From Manduca sexta (lineage: Eukaryota; Arthropoda; Insecta; Lepidoptera; Sphingidae), in contig NC_051131.1 of assembly GCF_014839805.1 (NCBI RefSeq), positions 14,496,913 through 14,560,912 on the forward strand: DNA of 64,000 nt, in the 5' to 3' direction. The translations under genes were made by a program, and so were the position numbers. Each line of letters begins with the position of its first letter. The stretch's first letter is position 1. The notes beneath the pieces are model-generated. The model was not told the origin of the DNA, did not search any database, and was given only the letters and a program-made list of their open reading frames with translations. Shown piece after piece: positions 22,331-34,300 of this stretch.

Positions 22331-23639
22331 ACAATAGCGTTCATATTTTAGAAATAACACACAAGCTGGAAAATTGGTATCTATTTTAACAACCAAGAGT
22401 TTATTTTATGCCCCCATTACGTAATAAACTAATTAATATATAATGCATTGTTATTATATGAACTACCTGAGATGTTAAATAAAATAATCTAACTAGAACG
22501 TAAATAATGAATATTAGTTTAAAAATAACTTTAGACTTTAACTGTTTTTCAATCAACCTGAGCCCTAACTCTTTCTCTTTGTCACTCTCGCTACTATAGC
22601 CTAGAGAGAGTTAAAAGCTTCTAAAATTAATTTGCTCTAAAAGTATTGTAGTGAGAATGAGTTTGTAATGAAGCCGGCGCGGCGTTACAATACGGCGCAA
22701 ACAAGAAAATTAAAAAGTAATTGGCAGTTTATTTAGCTTTCTTTAACCGGACGAGATGAGTGTTATTCTTGGCACTGTTAATTAAAATCTGTTTGTTTAT
22801 TTCGCTATGTTTTCGCCTGCGACTCCAATCGTGTTTTGACATTCGGTCCGAAAACAGAAGTAAACAATTTTTGTTTTTGAGACATTTTTTATTAAAGCTA
22901 ATGTATTTTGTTTGCTGCCTAGACATGTAGGAAGCTTATAGATGTTTTTTTTTCTTGAGCTAACAGTTTAAATATAACCTAGCGGAAGGGACTGTAAAAT
23001 TTGATCGCATCACACATTTGAATTTCTGATGTGTGTTCAATGTGGATTAGCTAAATACGAATATCATTATAAAAATAAAAAAAATAGTCGCCTGAGTTTT
23101 TTTACAAGCATTTATCAGACCTCCATATCAGTTCTAGGACAAAATAAATGAACTAGACGCGTAACGTCTTTTAATCGTAAAGGTGGACCGTGCTCTGTAC
23201 CCAGCTCCGAGACGATGTAATATGAATGGCTGTTAATCATAATTTAAATTCTTTATTGTAGCAAGGCTTTTCATAAGCCTGTTATTTTATTTAAGATGTT
23301 TTAATTTAACCAGTTCGAAGTAAAGAGGCGTGCAATGTTAACTATTTGTGTGTAACCTTATCCTTATATTTATACTCGATCCCTCTTGTGGATGAGTCAA
23401 TGAAATTCCCCGAATCGGGTATATTGTGTTGAAGGCCTTAATTGCGTCCCTTTATCGCGACAAATTAGGGGTGAAGTTGCTCGATTGCGCTCCACTAACT
23501 AAATTGATTATGACGAAACTTTACCCATCTAAATTACGAAATAAAGTTTGATAACTTTTAATTCTTGTATTGATTTGCTAAGGGAAACACAAACTTATGT
23601 TAGAGTAATGAAGAATCACAAATCGCACCTTTATATCCG

Positions 23640-23812
23640 AACATGTAGGCAGAGGTGCAAGTAGGGCCTCCATTTTTCGCCTCTGAGTTCCGTCCTGTGA
23701 TGTGGTATCGGACACAAATACAAGACTCCAGGCCTTTGTACCGACTACAGATCCTAACATGGGGACCTCAGAGTGGTGACATATGTTCAAGCAATACAAC
23801 TACGCCATCGGG
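23640..23812 (-). mobile_element. tRNA-derived SINE, partial, minus strand
   Basis: On the minus strand a box-A-like TGGCGTAGTTGT (near 23800) lies upstream of a decayed box B (GAGGTCCCCATG). It is followed by the body ending in the block whose plus-strand form is GGCAGAGGTGCAA. The same order of blocks occurs in the longer copy at 36440-36868. I recall this as an HaSE2-like lepidopteran SINE, but the name is from memory. Confidence 0.55.
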
Positions 23813-24904
23813 TAATTAACAAGTTTTATGTTGTTGTAAATTTAATGGCATTTTTGTATTCCAACTATTCTGATATTTGTTACCGGGTTTTATATAAAGT
23901 TCTAGTGTAAGTATTTTAGGAGAAACAACTAAGGTATTTTTTTCTCTAAAAACGCCATCGATTGTATGAATAGCAAGATAGTGACAAGACACTGCGCTTC
24001 TCACCTTAAATATAAGCATTAATTTGACATAATAACCGGTAATTCGCTGTATATATCAGCTTTCACATCAGAACATAACGGTGGTTACTCATTGCTACTT
24101 GTAACAGATAAAATCAGTAGTGTACCGAGGCGGATTCTGACACATGACATAGTATCAAGTAATAAAATAGTAAATATTATTGACAAACTTATTACCATTT
24201 AACACATAATTATATTCTTACTTTGTGTCTATTCCGAGAGCCAAGTATTTCTCCGGGGCCTCGGTAAAAGCCGCTAAGCTGGTTGTAAAACAAATAAAAT
24301 GTTTTATCTGGGCTCCGAATGTATAGGTATTAATTTGATACCTACATTTTTGTGGTGTTATGCCATCACTTTAATTGGAGATTTTAGAAATGACTCTTTT
24401 AACTGACGCAAATTAATCTTTGCCTATTTTATATAAAAAATGATTTTGGATTGGCGTAATGATGCAAATATTCATTTAAACCTTGCGAAGACATTTGCCG
24501 CAATCAGAGATCTAATAATTTTATTGTTAACTCTATTGTTAGAATTATAATATTATATACGATTGATGTGTACGTATTTGTTTATTTAATGTTAAATATC
24601 AAAGTTTCAAGGAATAATTAAAACTTTTACAAACCTAATGTTATTATATTAATGTACATTAAACAGCGGCGATGAAAATACATCACAGATGTGGACGATA
24701 AGAATAACACGACTTGTACCAACAAAATAAAACAGACATCGTTTTATACAACTCAATGAGCAGACGAGGACGTTTGTCTGATTGTGCGATTGCTGAGCAG
24801 TACAACACACAAGCCGGCATAATTGTGTCGACTGCCGAGGGGTAATCTCTATCGACAATCGATACTCTGTCTGGACTGTATTCCACGTACCATCAGACAC
24901 AGTA

Positions 24905-25150
24905 GGGTCATTTTGGCACGACCGTAATTATACCGAGTCATTTTGACATTGCGTTACTAAATGAAACCACATACTCGTCTTCCTGAAAAGGTGAACCTTT
25001 GCTGATATTGTGCCAAAAATCATCCATTAATAACGAATATTTTTACGAAAAATCCTAGTCTTAGTTGTCTGATTTTTTGATCATTTTGTAGTTTAATGCG
25101 AATATTACGTGTCCATGGGTGTATTTATGACTGAAAGTATGATGTTGCCA
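24905..25150 (-). repeat. Dispersed repeat pair, copy A
   Basis: Read on the minus strand it matches 50984-51205 along its length. Shared blocks in the same order are GGCAACATC, TATTCGCA-TAAACTACAAA-TGAT, GGATTTTT-GTAAAAATATTCGTTAT, ATGGATGATTTTTG-CACAAT and CAATGTCAAAATGA. No terminal inverted repeat or coding capacity is seen. I do not recognise the family. Confidence 0.7.
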
Positions 25151-28100
25151 CTGCAACGAATTATCTTAGAGTAGTAGTAATGGCTTTAGGGCGCGTAAAA
25201 TTGAAATTACTTTTTATTTTGTTCGAAACTTACAGGTTTTTTATTTTACATCTACTATCTATTTTGAAATAGATAAGTATGTAGTTTTATTTAGTAATGT
25301 GATGTAAAAATGACTCTGCATAAACACCATCACGATGTACTGCACCGCACTCCTCCTGGGATATTAATTGTACAATCTTATTGTGCACGATAATAACACT
25401 GGCCACAATTATTTTTAGTATTCTTCTAAGCGGTAAAACCTTGTTGTGGGCACTGTATGAATAGATTAATGTGCGGCCTCACCCAGGGATACCACATTGT
25501 AGATAATTCTAAACAAGCAGCTTAGCTGTTGCGCTTCGTGCAGTCAGTGACGTAACTTTTCTTTTTTCCTTTACCCATAAGTACCTCAGTTTATTGTAAA
25601 TTATGTTGTTCACCACCCAACCAGCCCACAAATGTATGTTTTTCTTTCTTTCTATGTAACTACAGTCCTCATACATTTTCGCTAGTAATCTCTTCACATG
25701 TCTTCTACCTCCTCTGTTGGTATCAGTTCGCGCTTGTGATCTATTCATGTGATTTTATTATTTGTTATCTCTTCTCTTATGCTGATTTTCTTTTACATAA
25801 AAATATGCTTATACTACGAACGAACTTATTATCAATAAATTCGTCTGAAATTAAATATACTGTAAAATTTTAAATTAACTTTTGTAAAAGACTTCTTTAT
25901 TCTGTGAGTTAATCATGTATGCATTGAGGCAATAACCTTGCATTAATGCGTTTCACACTAATGTCTATTGATATTGCCATTTTCCAATGGCATCTATTTT
26001 TATGCAATTCCTTCAAGATAGTTACCAATATTTAGCACGTATAATGATACAATAGTAGGGTTGTGTACAAATGTACTGAAGTTTATAATAGGTGGTAACT
26101 GTTTACCATCAGACGAGTTGCCAGCTCGTTTAATATGCGTGATAAAGGAATAACAAGATAAAACAGATAGATGTGATTTTAATTTTAAATATTTCGCTGC
26201 ACGAGCACACAGTGCTTTGTCATTTTTATATCTGTGTGACATGGCTACTATTGATGGACACTAGTTGCACATCTGGTCACGTTGACCATTTGCTCAAATT
26301 ATTATTTAATTATAAAATAATAATAATTTAATCATCATCAAATGTTATTTCCAAGCACAATTAAACAAATAAAAAATGCATTTTGTTCGAAATTGACCTT
26401 TCGCCACGCAAATGGATTCCCTGTCGCTAATAAGAAAATTATCATAATGAACTTAATGGAAATAGAAGGCTATTGCTTATAGAACCTTGTACCAGATCGT
26501 TAAGGCGCGATTCCGAAAGCGGCTGCAGAGTACACTAAAACTAAACGAGTGCGAAAAGAGTTGTTTAGTAGTAGCTCTCGATGATAAATATTTAATTTAG
26601 TAAAGTAGTGACAGTTGTCACATTACTCTCAGGAAAAGAAATGTTTGCTGCAATCGTGTTTAGAATATATTATAAGAAACTTGCATCGCAATTAAGATGC
26701 GCATCGCTAAACGTCTCACCCGTATTCCGGGGAATGCATAGTAACTAGACACGAGGAATAGACTCACAAATAATGGACATTCAAATGAGTTTGGACACGG
26801 ATTGATTGGTTTAATTAGTGGACGCTTAACATATTTCTTATGCAGGCGCCATGATTTGTAATTCATAGTACTGGTGGTATATTTATGGCTTTTAGACTTT
26901 CGTGGCGCTTGCTGTTGGGCAAGGGATTACTCTTACCATTGCTTAGCGGCAGCGTACTTTGGTTATGAACCTAGTGATGTCGTGGCCAATAGAAACGATT
27001 CGCAAAAAGGCCAGCATCAAGTATACACTTGTGGAATAGAAAAACTAGTTTGTGATTACGATACGTGCGGGATATGATAAAAAGTAAGTTGTTCGATCAC
27101 GGAGCAACAATGTTCGTTAAGCTCGAGTAGCCGTAGGTGCATTAGTTATTTTGCCTACACCTTCAGAGGATAAAAGCGTGAATGTATGTACGAAGGCACG
27201 TAGACATTTACACAAACCAGTTTGTTTGCGAGCTGTGTTTAGTTACAAGTGAACAAAAACACGCTTCTCGGAACATCCATCCATAGTTGAAAACGCAATT
27301 CTCCCGGTATAGTCGGACGGGTGTGGGAATGTACCGCGCCGGCCGCGGTCTAGCATCGTAATTATGTACAGGTTTCTGCAGCTTTGTACGATGGTATATA
27401 AAACATGTTTTTTTTATCTTAACTAAAAAAAGTAACTACATACATAACACAGTGATGGTACGACGGTCGCCGGAATTTTAACAGCTTATTCTATCAATTA
27501 CACATCAATTAACTCATCGGAACGGGCTAATAATATGTTTATTTCACCATGATGTGTACGTTCGATGATACATATTTCGTCGGATATAACATAAATGTGG
27601 GACGTTGCTACTAGCTCTTACTTCAATTAAAATAAACATAATGTATTTAAAATCAACTGACTCTTTACTTCTTACAATATTATACAATTCAAAGAAGCTG
27701 ATTACGGTTAGATCTATCGAAATGTCGGGAAAAAATTCAAATATAAGTAAATCGGACTAACTGTACTATTGTTAAACAAATTTCTTTAATAAAGCACGCT
27801 TCGTTCTAATAAGCTCCGGCGACCACATCCTGGATATTAGACGGTTCGAACGGAAGCGAAAGATTAAGAGAAGAGAGCACGAGATTAACTCAATTATCAG
27901 TAGTAACGGAGCGGGCGGTGAACCCGGTGCGAAGCCTCAGCGAATAGTTAAATCTACAACATCCTCAATTAAGTTGTCTGGAATAACGGTGAGCAGCATC
28001 TAGCCACAGAAAACCTGTCTACAGCGCACGCGGAACAGAAAGGTTCGCGGATATTTTCCTTTCAACCTTGAAATTTACTAAATATAATGGAATAAACTGT

Positions 28101-31100
28101 CACTAACTAGTCAATATCTGCGCTTTTGGTAATCATGTCTCTATAACATTGTACAAAACTACATCAAAAGTAAAAATAAAAAGGAATTATTAAATATATA
28201 GTAAGTAGTTCAAATATTTATTTTTGATAAGTGAAAAGTACAAGTCAAAAAATAACATGTCAGAATGAGCAGCTATAGTGAGCTTTCATCGGCCAGTCAT
28301 CTGTCGAGTACAGAACACGGTCGGAACCTACTCGTACACTCTCACAAGTCAAGATATATTAAAATCAATGTAAATTGCTTGTACTAAACTCCAAAAATAT
28401 AATCACATTTAGGACTGTCAAAACCAAACCATGTTAAACCTATACGTAAGGGATATTTCGCTGACGTTCGATAAATACCTGTCACAGGCATACTCGAAAA
28501 CATCCAAGTTTCGTAATATTATAAATAGAAAGTTTGTAAAGACATTGCACAGAGTAAAGTAGGTACGATGACAAAAATTTACAGCCAGTCGGGAATAATT
28601 CTAATCATACGTAATGGTCTCAGAACTACAATGCACAAGCTAACGGCGAAATTTAACGTCGCAGTTTCGATTCCCAAATCCCATACCAAGACAATCACAA
28701 ATATTTCCCGGCTCTGAGGGTTATGAGGCAGAACATTTATTATTTACACGCTAACTCTTTTTATCCTCGAGAAAGTAGTTAGAAACACAACTGCCACCTA
28801 ATGCACTTAACGTCCAATTTTATATGCAACATGATAGAGAGCTTGCCTATCGCTATATGTTGCGCAAATACCAATCCTGAGAACTCAGAAGTGTCCCTTA
28901 AAAGTAATAAAGCCGCCAATATTATACGTAGTAACCCTTCTATAAACAATATATTTTATGTTAAGATTTACCTGTTGTACCAAAGACGGGCTTCCGGTAC
29001 AGCCGGCATAACCGGCAACACCGGCAACCTCCCGGCCAAACCGATAACTCGTTATCGATACACGGCCGCAATCAAGTTAACTGCACTTAACAGCGGCCCG
29101 ACTGCGGGGTATTTACGTTAGAGTACTCGGCAGTTAGGCGATAGTTTATGCGTAAGTATTATGGCTAAGCGTTGTGAATGTGTGTAGATTTGTTTTAAAC
29201 ATCATTTGAATACCATTATACATGAACGGGCTGTTGGCTTCGTGTTAAGCGCCGCGCTGAATATAAACAGTGGCAACACTACTCACAACTTCAAAATATT
29301 ATGATAAATTACTGTGCAGCTTATGAGTAACGTGACTTTTGGTAAATCTAAGCAATGAAGCGCATTTAAATAGTGCATTTATCACCTTGTAAAGTTCGAC
29401 AAACATTTAGATGTTTTGTACAGCTCTAATTCTAAAAACTTCTTTACTATTAGGAAGCTATTTCACTGAGATGAAAGGCTGCTTTTATTTCAAGAATGAA
29501 CTTTAACGGATGTGGCGCAGTGTGCAAAGCTATAAAGTATAAAGCCCATAATGATGATAGGCCTGATTAAATTACCTCGTTGATTACATATATGAATGTA
29601 TGTATGAGCGTTGTTTCTGATTATCATGACTTTGAATAAAATTCCCATAGAGCATAACATTATGCTCTATGAATGATGTATGCTAAATGTATGTTTAATA
29701 CGCGACTTATTACCTGTACATAAAAACCAATCATAGTGTGGTCATTTACAATAATATACAATGGTAAAGGTTGTTTGTTTGTGGGTTATTGAGGCAGTGT
29801 TGTTTTTGAATTATTGGACTGATTCAACGCACGCATAGAGAACTATGTTTCTGGGCAACATCGAAAATCTGCTCTTATTAAATACGTTAATAGGGTGGAA
29901 CCCGTTAATGTCATTTTTACATAGCAGAACCGCGGGTCAAAACTAGTAACTAATAAAAATACATGTTTACTAAGTGATTAACTAAAATATACTTGTCTAG
30001 ATACAGCGTTGTTCCATAGAGTCTGTCGACTTTTTCAGCATATTGAGTTACATTATTTACATACGCCGATCTTAATACTTAACTCTGATACATTAAATGT
30101 AAAATTTTATAAAACTCAGTAATTGTATTGATTAAAATATCGTTTAAAGTAAAACTCATCAGAATTGAACATAGCAAACGTAGACAATGCGATGTGTCCT
30201 CCCAAGACGAACTCTCACCGACGCCAGACCCGCCATCTAGACGAGTATAGTATCGTCAAAGGTAATTATCGATGCGCGACGCCTGGCTTCATTTCCTGTG
30301 TTTGAAATATGCGTGCCGCGCGTCTAACAGTAACATAATACTATGGAAATCATATATTAATTAGATGTTCTACAGCGAACCGATCGTGACGGCGTTTAGA
30401 AATTATGCACCCTATCAATAAACATGTTTAATCAATGGTTAAGTAATTATATACAAGTCTTTTTATTAATGTTCGCATAAATGATTTCCGCTAGACAGGC
30501 TAATGTATATAGCATTCAGTTGATTGTATCCATTTATTTGAGAGAATAGTTGGCAATGTGACTTCGTCTATTGACTGTTTTGGTCGTCTTATATTAGAGA
30601 ATAAGTAGCTTTCACAAAAAAATTGCGAAACAGGCATTGCTTGTTGTGGCTTTGTCTTGAAATTATTTACCGTAAGAAAGCAAGCGAGTTTATATGCAGA
30701 ATTTACTTAGGTTTTTCTATAGAACTCGCGTAAAATATAAAGAAAACGACAGGTGTTACTTTATTGGTAATCTACGCGTGTCGCCAGCTTGTAGTGCGGA
30801 TATTCAAGCTCGTCGGTTATTACTTTCGCGCCGCGAATTCCTCCGTCAGCTATAAGGTGATGACAATTACACTACACGCACATCACAAAAAGGCCATTAA
30901 ACGAAACGTAGTAAAGGATTAATCGGCATGACGTCACATTGCAGGTCCATTGTTTGTCCGACCGAGCGCTGATTTCACTTTTACTGCCGGCCCCCGCGCT
31001 GTGCTGTGATGTAATCACGTTTTATGGTCCCAAGCCATTACGTGGCTACAATGGCTCAATTAATTTTCGGCTTTTATATCACACTAAAAATGAATATCAA

Positions 31101-31145
31101 TATTATACGATTGACGAGAAGGAAACCATTTATCTGGTGGTAAGC
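25151..31145. other. Intergenic DNA
   Basis: No supported gene. Holds a fragment with TTTACCATCAGACGAG (26102), a CCGG-rich patch (28990-29056), a TGGCAACACT motif (29271), a perfect palindrome (29646-29671) and a TGACGTCA site (30929-30936). A box-B-like TTTCGATTCCC near 28665 may be a SINE relic. The rest is unassigned AT-rich DNA. Confidence 0.5.
29646..29671. repeat. Perfect 12-bp-stem palindrome
   Basis: CATAGAGCATAA, then the 2-base spacer CA, then its exact reverse complement TTATGCTCTATG. It could extrude as a cruciform. No associated element is seen. Confidence 0.9.
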
Positions 31146-31178
31146 GTCAATTTATGACCCTACTGGTCATAAATTGAC
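31146..31178. repeat. Perfect 14-bp-stem hairpin
   Basis: GTCAATTTATGACC (31146-31159), the loop CTACT, then the exact reverse complement GGTCATAAATTGAC (31165-31178). No T-run or gene end adjoins it that would suggest a processing signal. Confidence 0.9.
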
Positions 31179-31217
31179 ATCAACAACTTTCATACAACAA
31201 GGAGAAAATACATTATA

Positions 31218-31352
31218 ATCAGCATGGAGATAGTTTGTGATCCTGTGAAGGACATAGGCTACTTTCTATCCTGGGAAATATATATATAGCAGGAATTTTA
31301 TTAACGTAAAATTCTTGCACGCAGGCGAAGCCGCGAGCAAAAGCCGGTGTTG
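31218..31352 (+). mobile_element. RTE-like LINE tail fragment
   Basis: Contains ATGGAGATAGTTTGTGATCC, GGACATAGGCTACTTTCTATCC, and GCAGGCGAAGCCGCGAGCAAAAGC. This is the usual order at the 3' end of a very common lepidopteran RTE-like repeat, as I recall it. Fragment with no coding frame. Confidence 0.6.
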
Positions 31353-31355
31353 TAT

Positions 31356-34300
31356 TATATACTAAACAAATACATCAGTGTGTGGCTAGAACTTTATGTA
31401 CTGTTGTGTTATTATAATTCCCTCACTATTCTATAAATTTCGAAGCGACCGCTTGATATGAAATGTAATCAAACCATTGCAGCGTTACTTTGAACTCGGC
31501 ATGCGACTTCTAATTTTATCGCTTTGACGTCAATAGGGGGCGCCGCGAACCTTGGGACCAGAGGCTGAGTTATTACACTGCCCACCCCCGTTTATATTTA
31601 GAGTATTTTATAATCTAGTTTAACTTTTTAAACTGTTTTTTTAAGGAATCAAACACAATTGCTGTTTAACAGTGTCAAACTATTATTTTATTATTGTTTG
31701 TTCGTTACAAGTGTACCTGTGAATATTGATACATCTTTATTAGATAAGCACACAAGAACAGTACTATACTAAAAAAACTGAACCAATGTTTGTTATGTGT
31801 AAACTGTTAATGTTCCTATGTATAATAAACAAATAAATAAATATATACGTAATGTGGTTTATATCACAAATTAATTTTTCAAATTCTTATCTTACCATCT
31901 TAATTACCAATAGATTGTTTATTTTAAATGGGCACAGAGTTATAATACATAGTACATAAGTGTAGGGAGTATAACCACGCATCATTAAACCCGAGGCTTT
32001 GTGTTCTTTGACACTTGCCTGAATTACTTGATGGATAACGGGCCACGCTGGTTCGTGTCAAATTAACTAAATAAGTTTTCCTTATTTCGCTGGTAATAAT
32101 AAATCAGTTACAGTTTTGTGTCATAAAACAAGTTGGAATACCCGCAACCTGATTTAACATTCGAATCCCGTGTGCAATAAATATGTAGGTACTTGCAAAC
32201 AAAAGCGAGACAATTAGAGTAGTGGGCGTGGCGGGGAGTAGCGGGGTGCAGCGAGCCGGAAACACCATGCATTATTCAGTGCTGCTGAAAGCTGAAATTT
32301 GCGCGTTGTCACGGCACTGTGGCAAAGGTTTGGAATAGAGGTGACAATGAAGAATTACAGGTGATACATATTGTTCGTTTGGAGTAAGCAAATATACTAA
32401 CGACTCATTCATTGCGGACCAATGTAGTGAAGAAATAAGTGCGTGCTCTACGATATTATTAAGCGGAGGAAACATAATTTAGGTATCTACAATTAATATC
32501 AATAACCTCATTGTTTCAAAGTGCTCCCCCATACTAATCCCTGACGGAATTGTTTTTTCTTTAATGCCAATGGCGCAGCTATTCTTTTCCCGTGTCATGC
32601 TAGTGGCTGTAGATGGTAGACAAATTACTTGACCCAGTTATCTCGTTCGGTTGCTCGTCAAAAAATTAAAAAGGTATTCATTGTATGCTTTATTAAACAG
32701 TATCATATTATTTAATGAAATTGTTTGTAAACGTCGCGATGAAACCCCCGCAAGAGCCGGCTTGTCGCATGGACTGCACACTATCACATCGCATATGCAA
32801 ACCATTAGCATGCATGCACGCTCCATGCTGTGTGTCTGCGGCGCTTCCAACGCCATTGTTATGGGAACATGTAATTAATATTACTAACGGTATGGAGTTA
32901 AGGATGTTGGTGGGGGGTAACCTAACAATAATTTATCTGTTTCTATATTATATATTTTTTGTAATTACATTTTTTATTTACTCATATCAATTAAACTACA
33001 TAAATATGATGAGTGAAATGGAAACATATTTTATAACGTCGTGTAATCCGCATAGTTTTATCACCTTAATGAATTTCGCGTAGTTACTGGACATGTTTTA
33101 AATCCACACAAAACTTTGATACAACTATAAATATTAATATGTTGTTGACAAGGAAGATATTAAGTAAATCACCGGATACGTCATGTAGGACATTTTAACT
33201 AATTTATTATTGCAGGAAAAAACTATCGGCACTATTCAAAGGTACGTTAAAACAATTACGATTAATTTTGTTTACGTCCCAGCGCCATTAGTATGCCGCA
33301 TACGAGGTTTGTAGCAGTTTTACGACTAGACACTAATTCTAATCTTCCTTATAGACACTTGTTGACGAAAACACTCGCACCTGGTAAACGGAACTCGATT
33401 ATAAAAGTATGACATAAATGCGATCTCATAAACATATTTTAATGATAAGAATTTCGAGAACAACTTCGTCTAAAATTGGACCTTATTTATGCAATAGCAA
33501 CGAAGAATACGAAAATCTTAAGACAAACTGACCAAAGGCAATAATAATCAAACAATAAATAATAAATGCCCCCACAACCTAAATCTGCCCCGCATTTATT
33601 TATAAAAGGAAAAATAAAATTTCTCTGCGTACAGTATACTGGCTCGTATGTGGCTCACGTCGGCTGCAGGAAGCGGCGTTAGCATTCAGCTGCCGTGCAC
33701 TAATTGACCAGGAATATGTGCATTACCACTTAAACAATTTGTTTGCAGTCGTCAATCACTCTGTTTTATTACTGGTATTGTTTTGTTTCCCTTTTATATG
33801 TGCAAAGAAAACATAATATATTAATCAGCAAGGACACATTGAGACAGGTTTTGTATCTTCATATGAATGATGAGACAAGAGGTGCCAGTGCTTTGAATTT
33901 CTTTAAACCGCCTGGAAAAACTACTAAAATCTAAAGAATAATTTAATATAACAGGTATATACTGTTTACCAATTTCGGAGTCGGTGTCTAATCTACATTA
34001 ATAAAGCCCAATAACTACACAACGAATAATGCGATTTGAAATTAGCAACTATACTTGTGCACTGCTGATAAATAGGTAACGACAAATCGTCTCGATCTAT
34101 CTAGATAAGTACGGTACTCCCATAGCAACTATTACTAATGATTGTATAGTGATATTACAGTATACGCAAAATTTACTTGAGCCCGATTTCTTGAAAAACG
34201 TTTCCTTGGCAAAATTCCCTTGTAACCTTAGCAGTGCGTAATTCCTTCCCGCCTCCTCAGAACATTACAAAACTACGGCTCTTTGTGGAAGCTATGTCTA

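Larger units (their letters stand above)
18960..24904. other. Intergenic DNA with LINE and SINE relics
   Basis: No supported gene. The stretch holds a LINE 3' coding relic (19052-19183), SINE fragments (21481-21555, 23640-23812), a repeat fragment with CAAGGTGACGAGC at 22109, and an imperfect 21-bp-stem hairpin (22282-22330). The remaining AT-rich sequence contains nothing I can name. Open frames such as 20193-20492 (99 codons) look like chance. Confidence 0.5.

Noticed and set aside
28801..29121. 106-codon open frame, plus strand
   Set aside because: Its right part is kept open by the CCGG-rich patch; no domain recognised.
32715..33083. 122-codon open frame, plus strand
   Set aside because: Overlaps other frames on both strands in a GC-richer patch and runs into hydrophobic AT-rich sequence; the Cys-rich start resembles no known fold.
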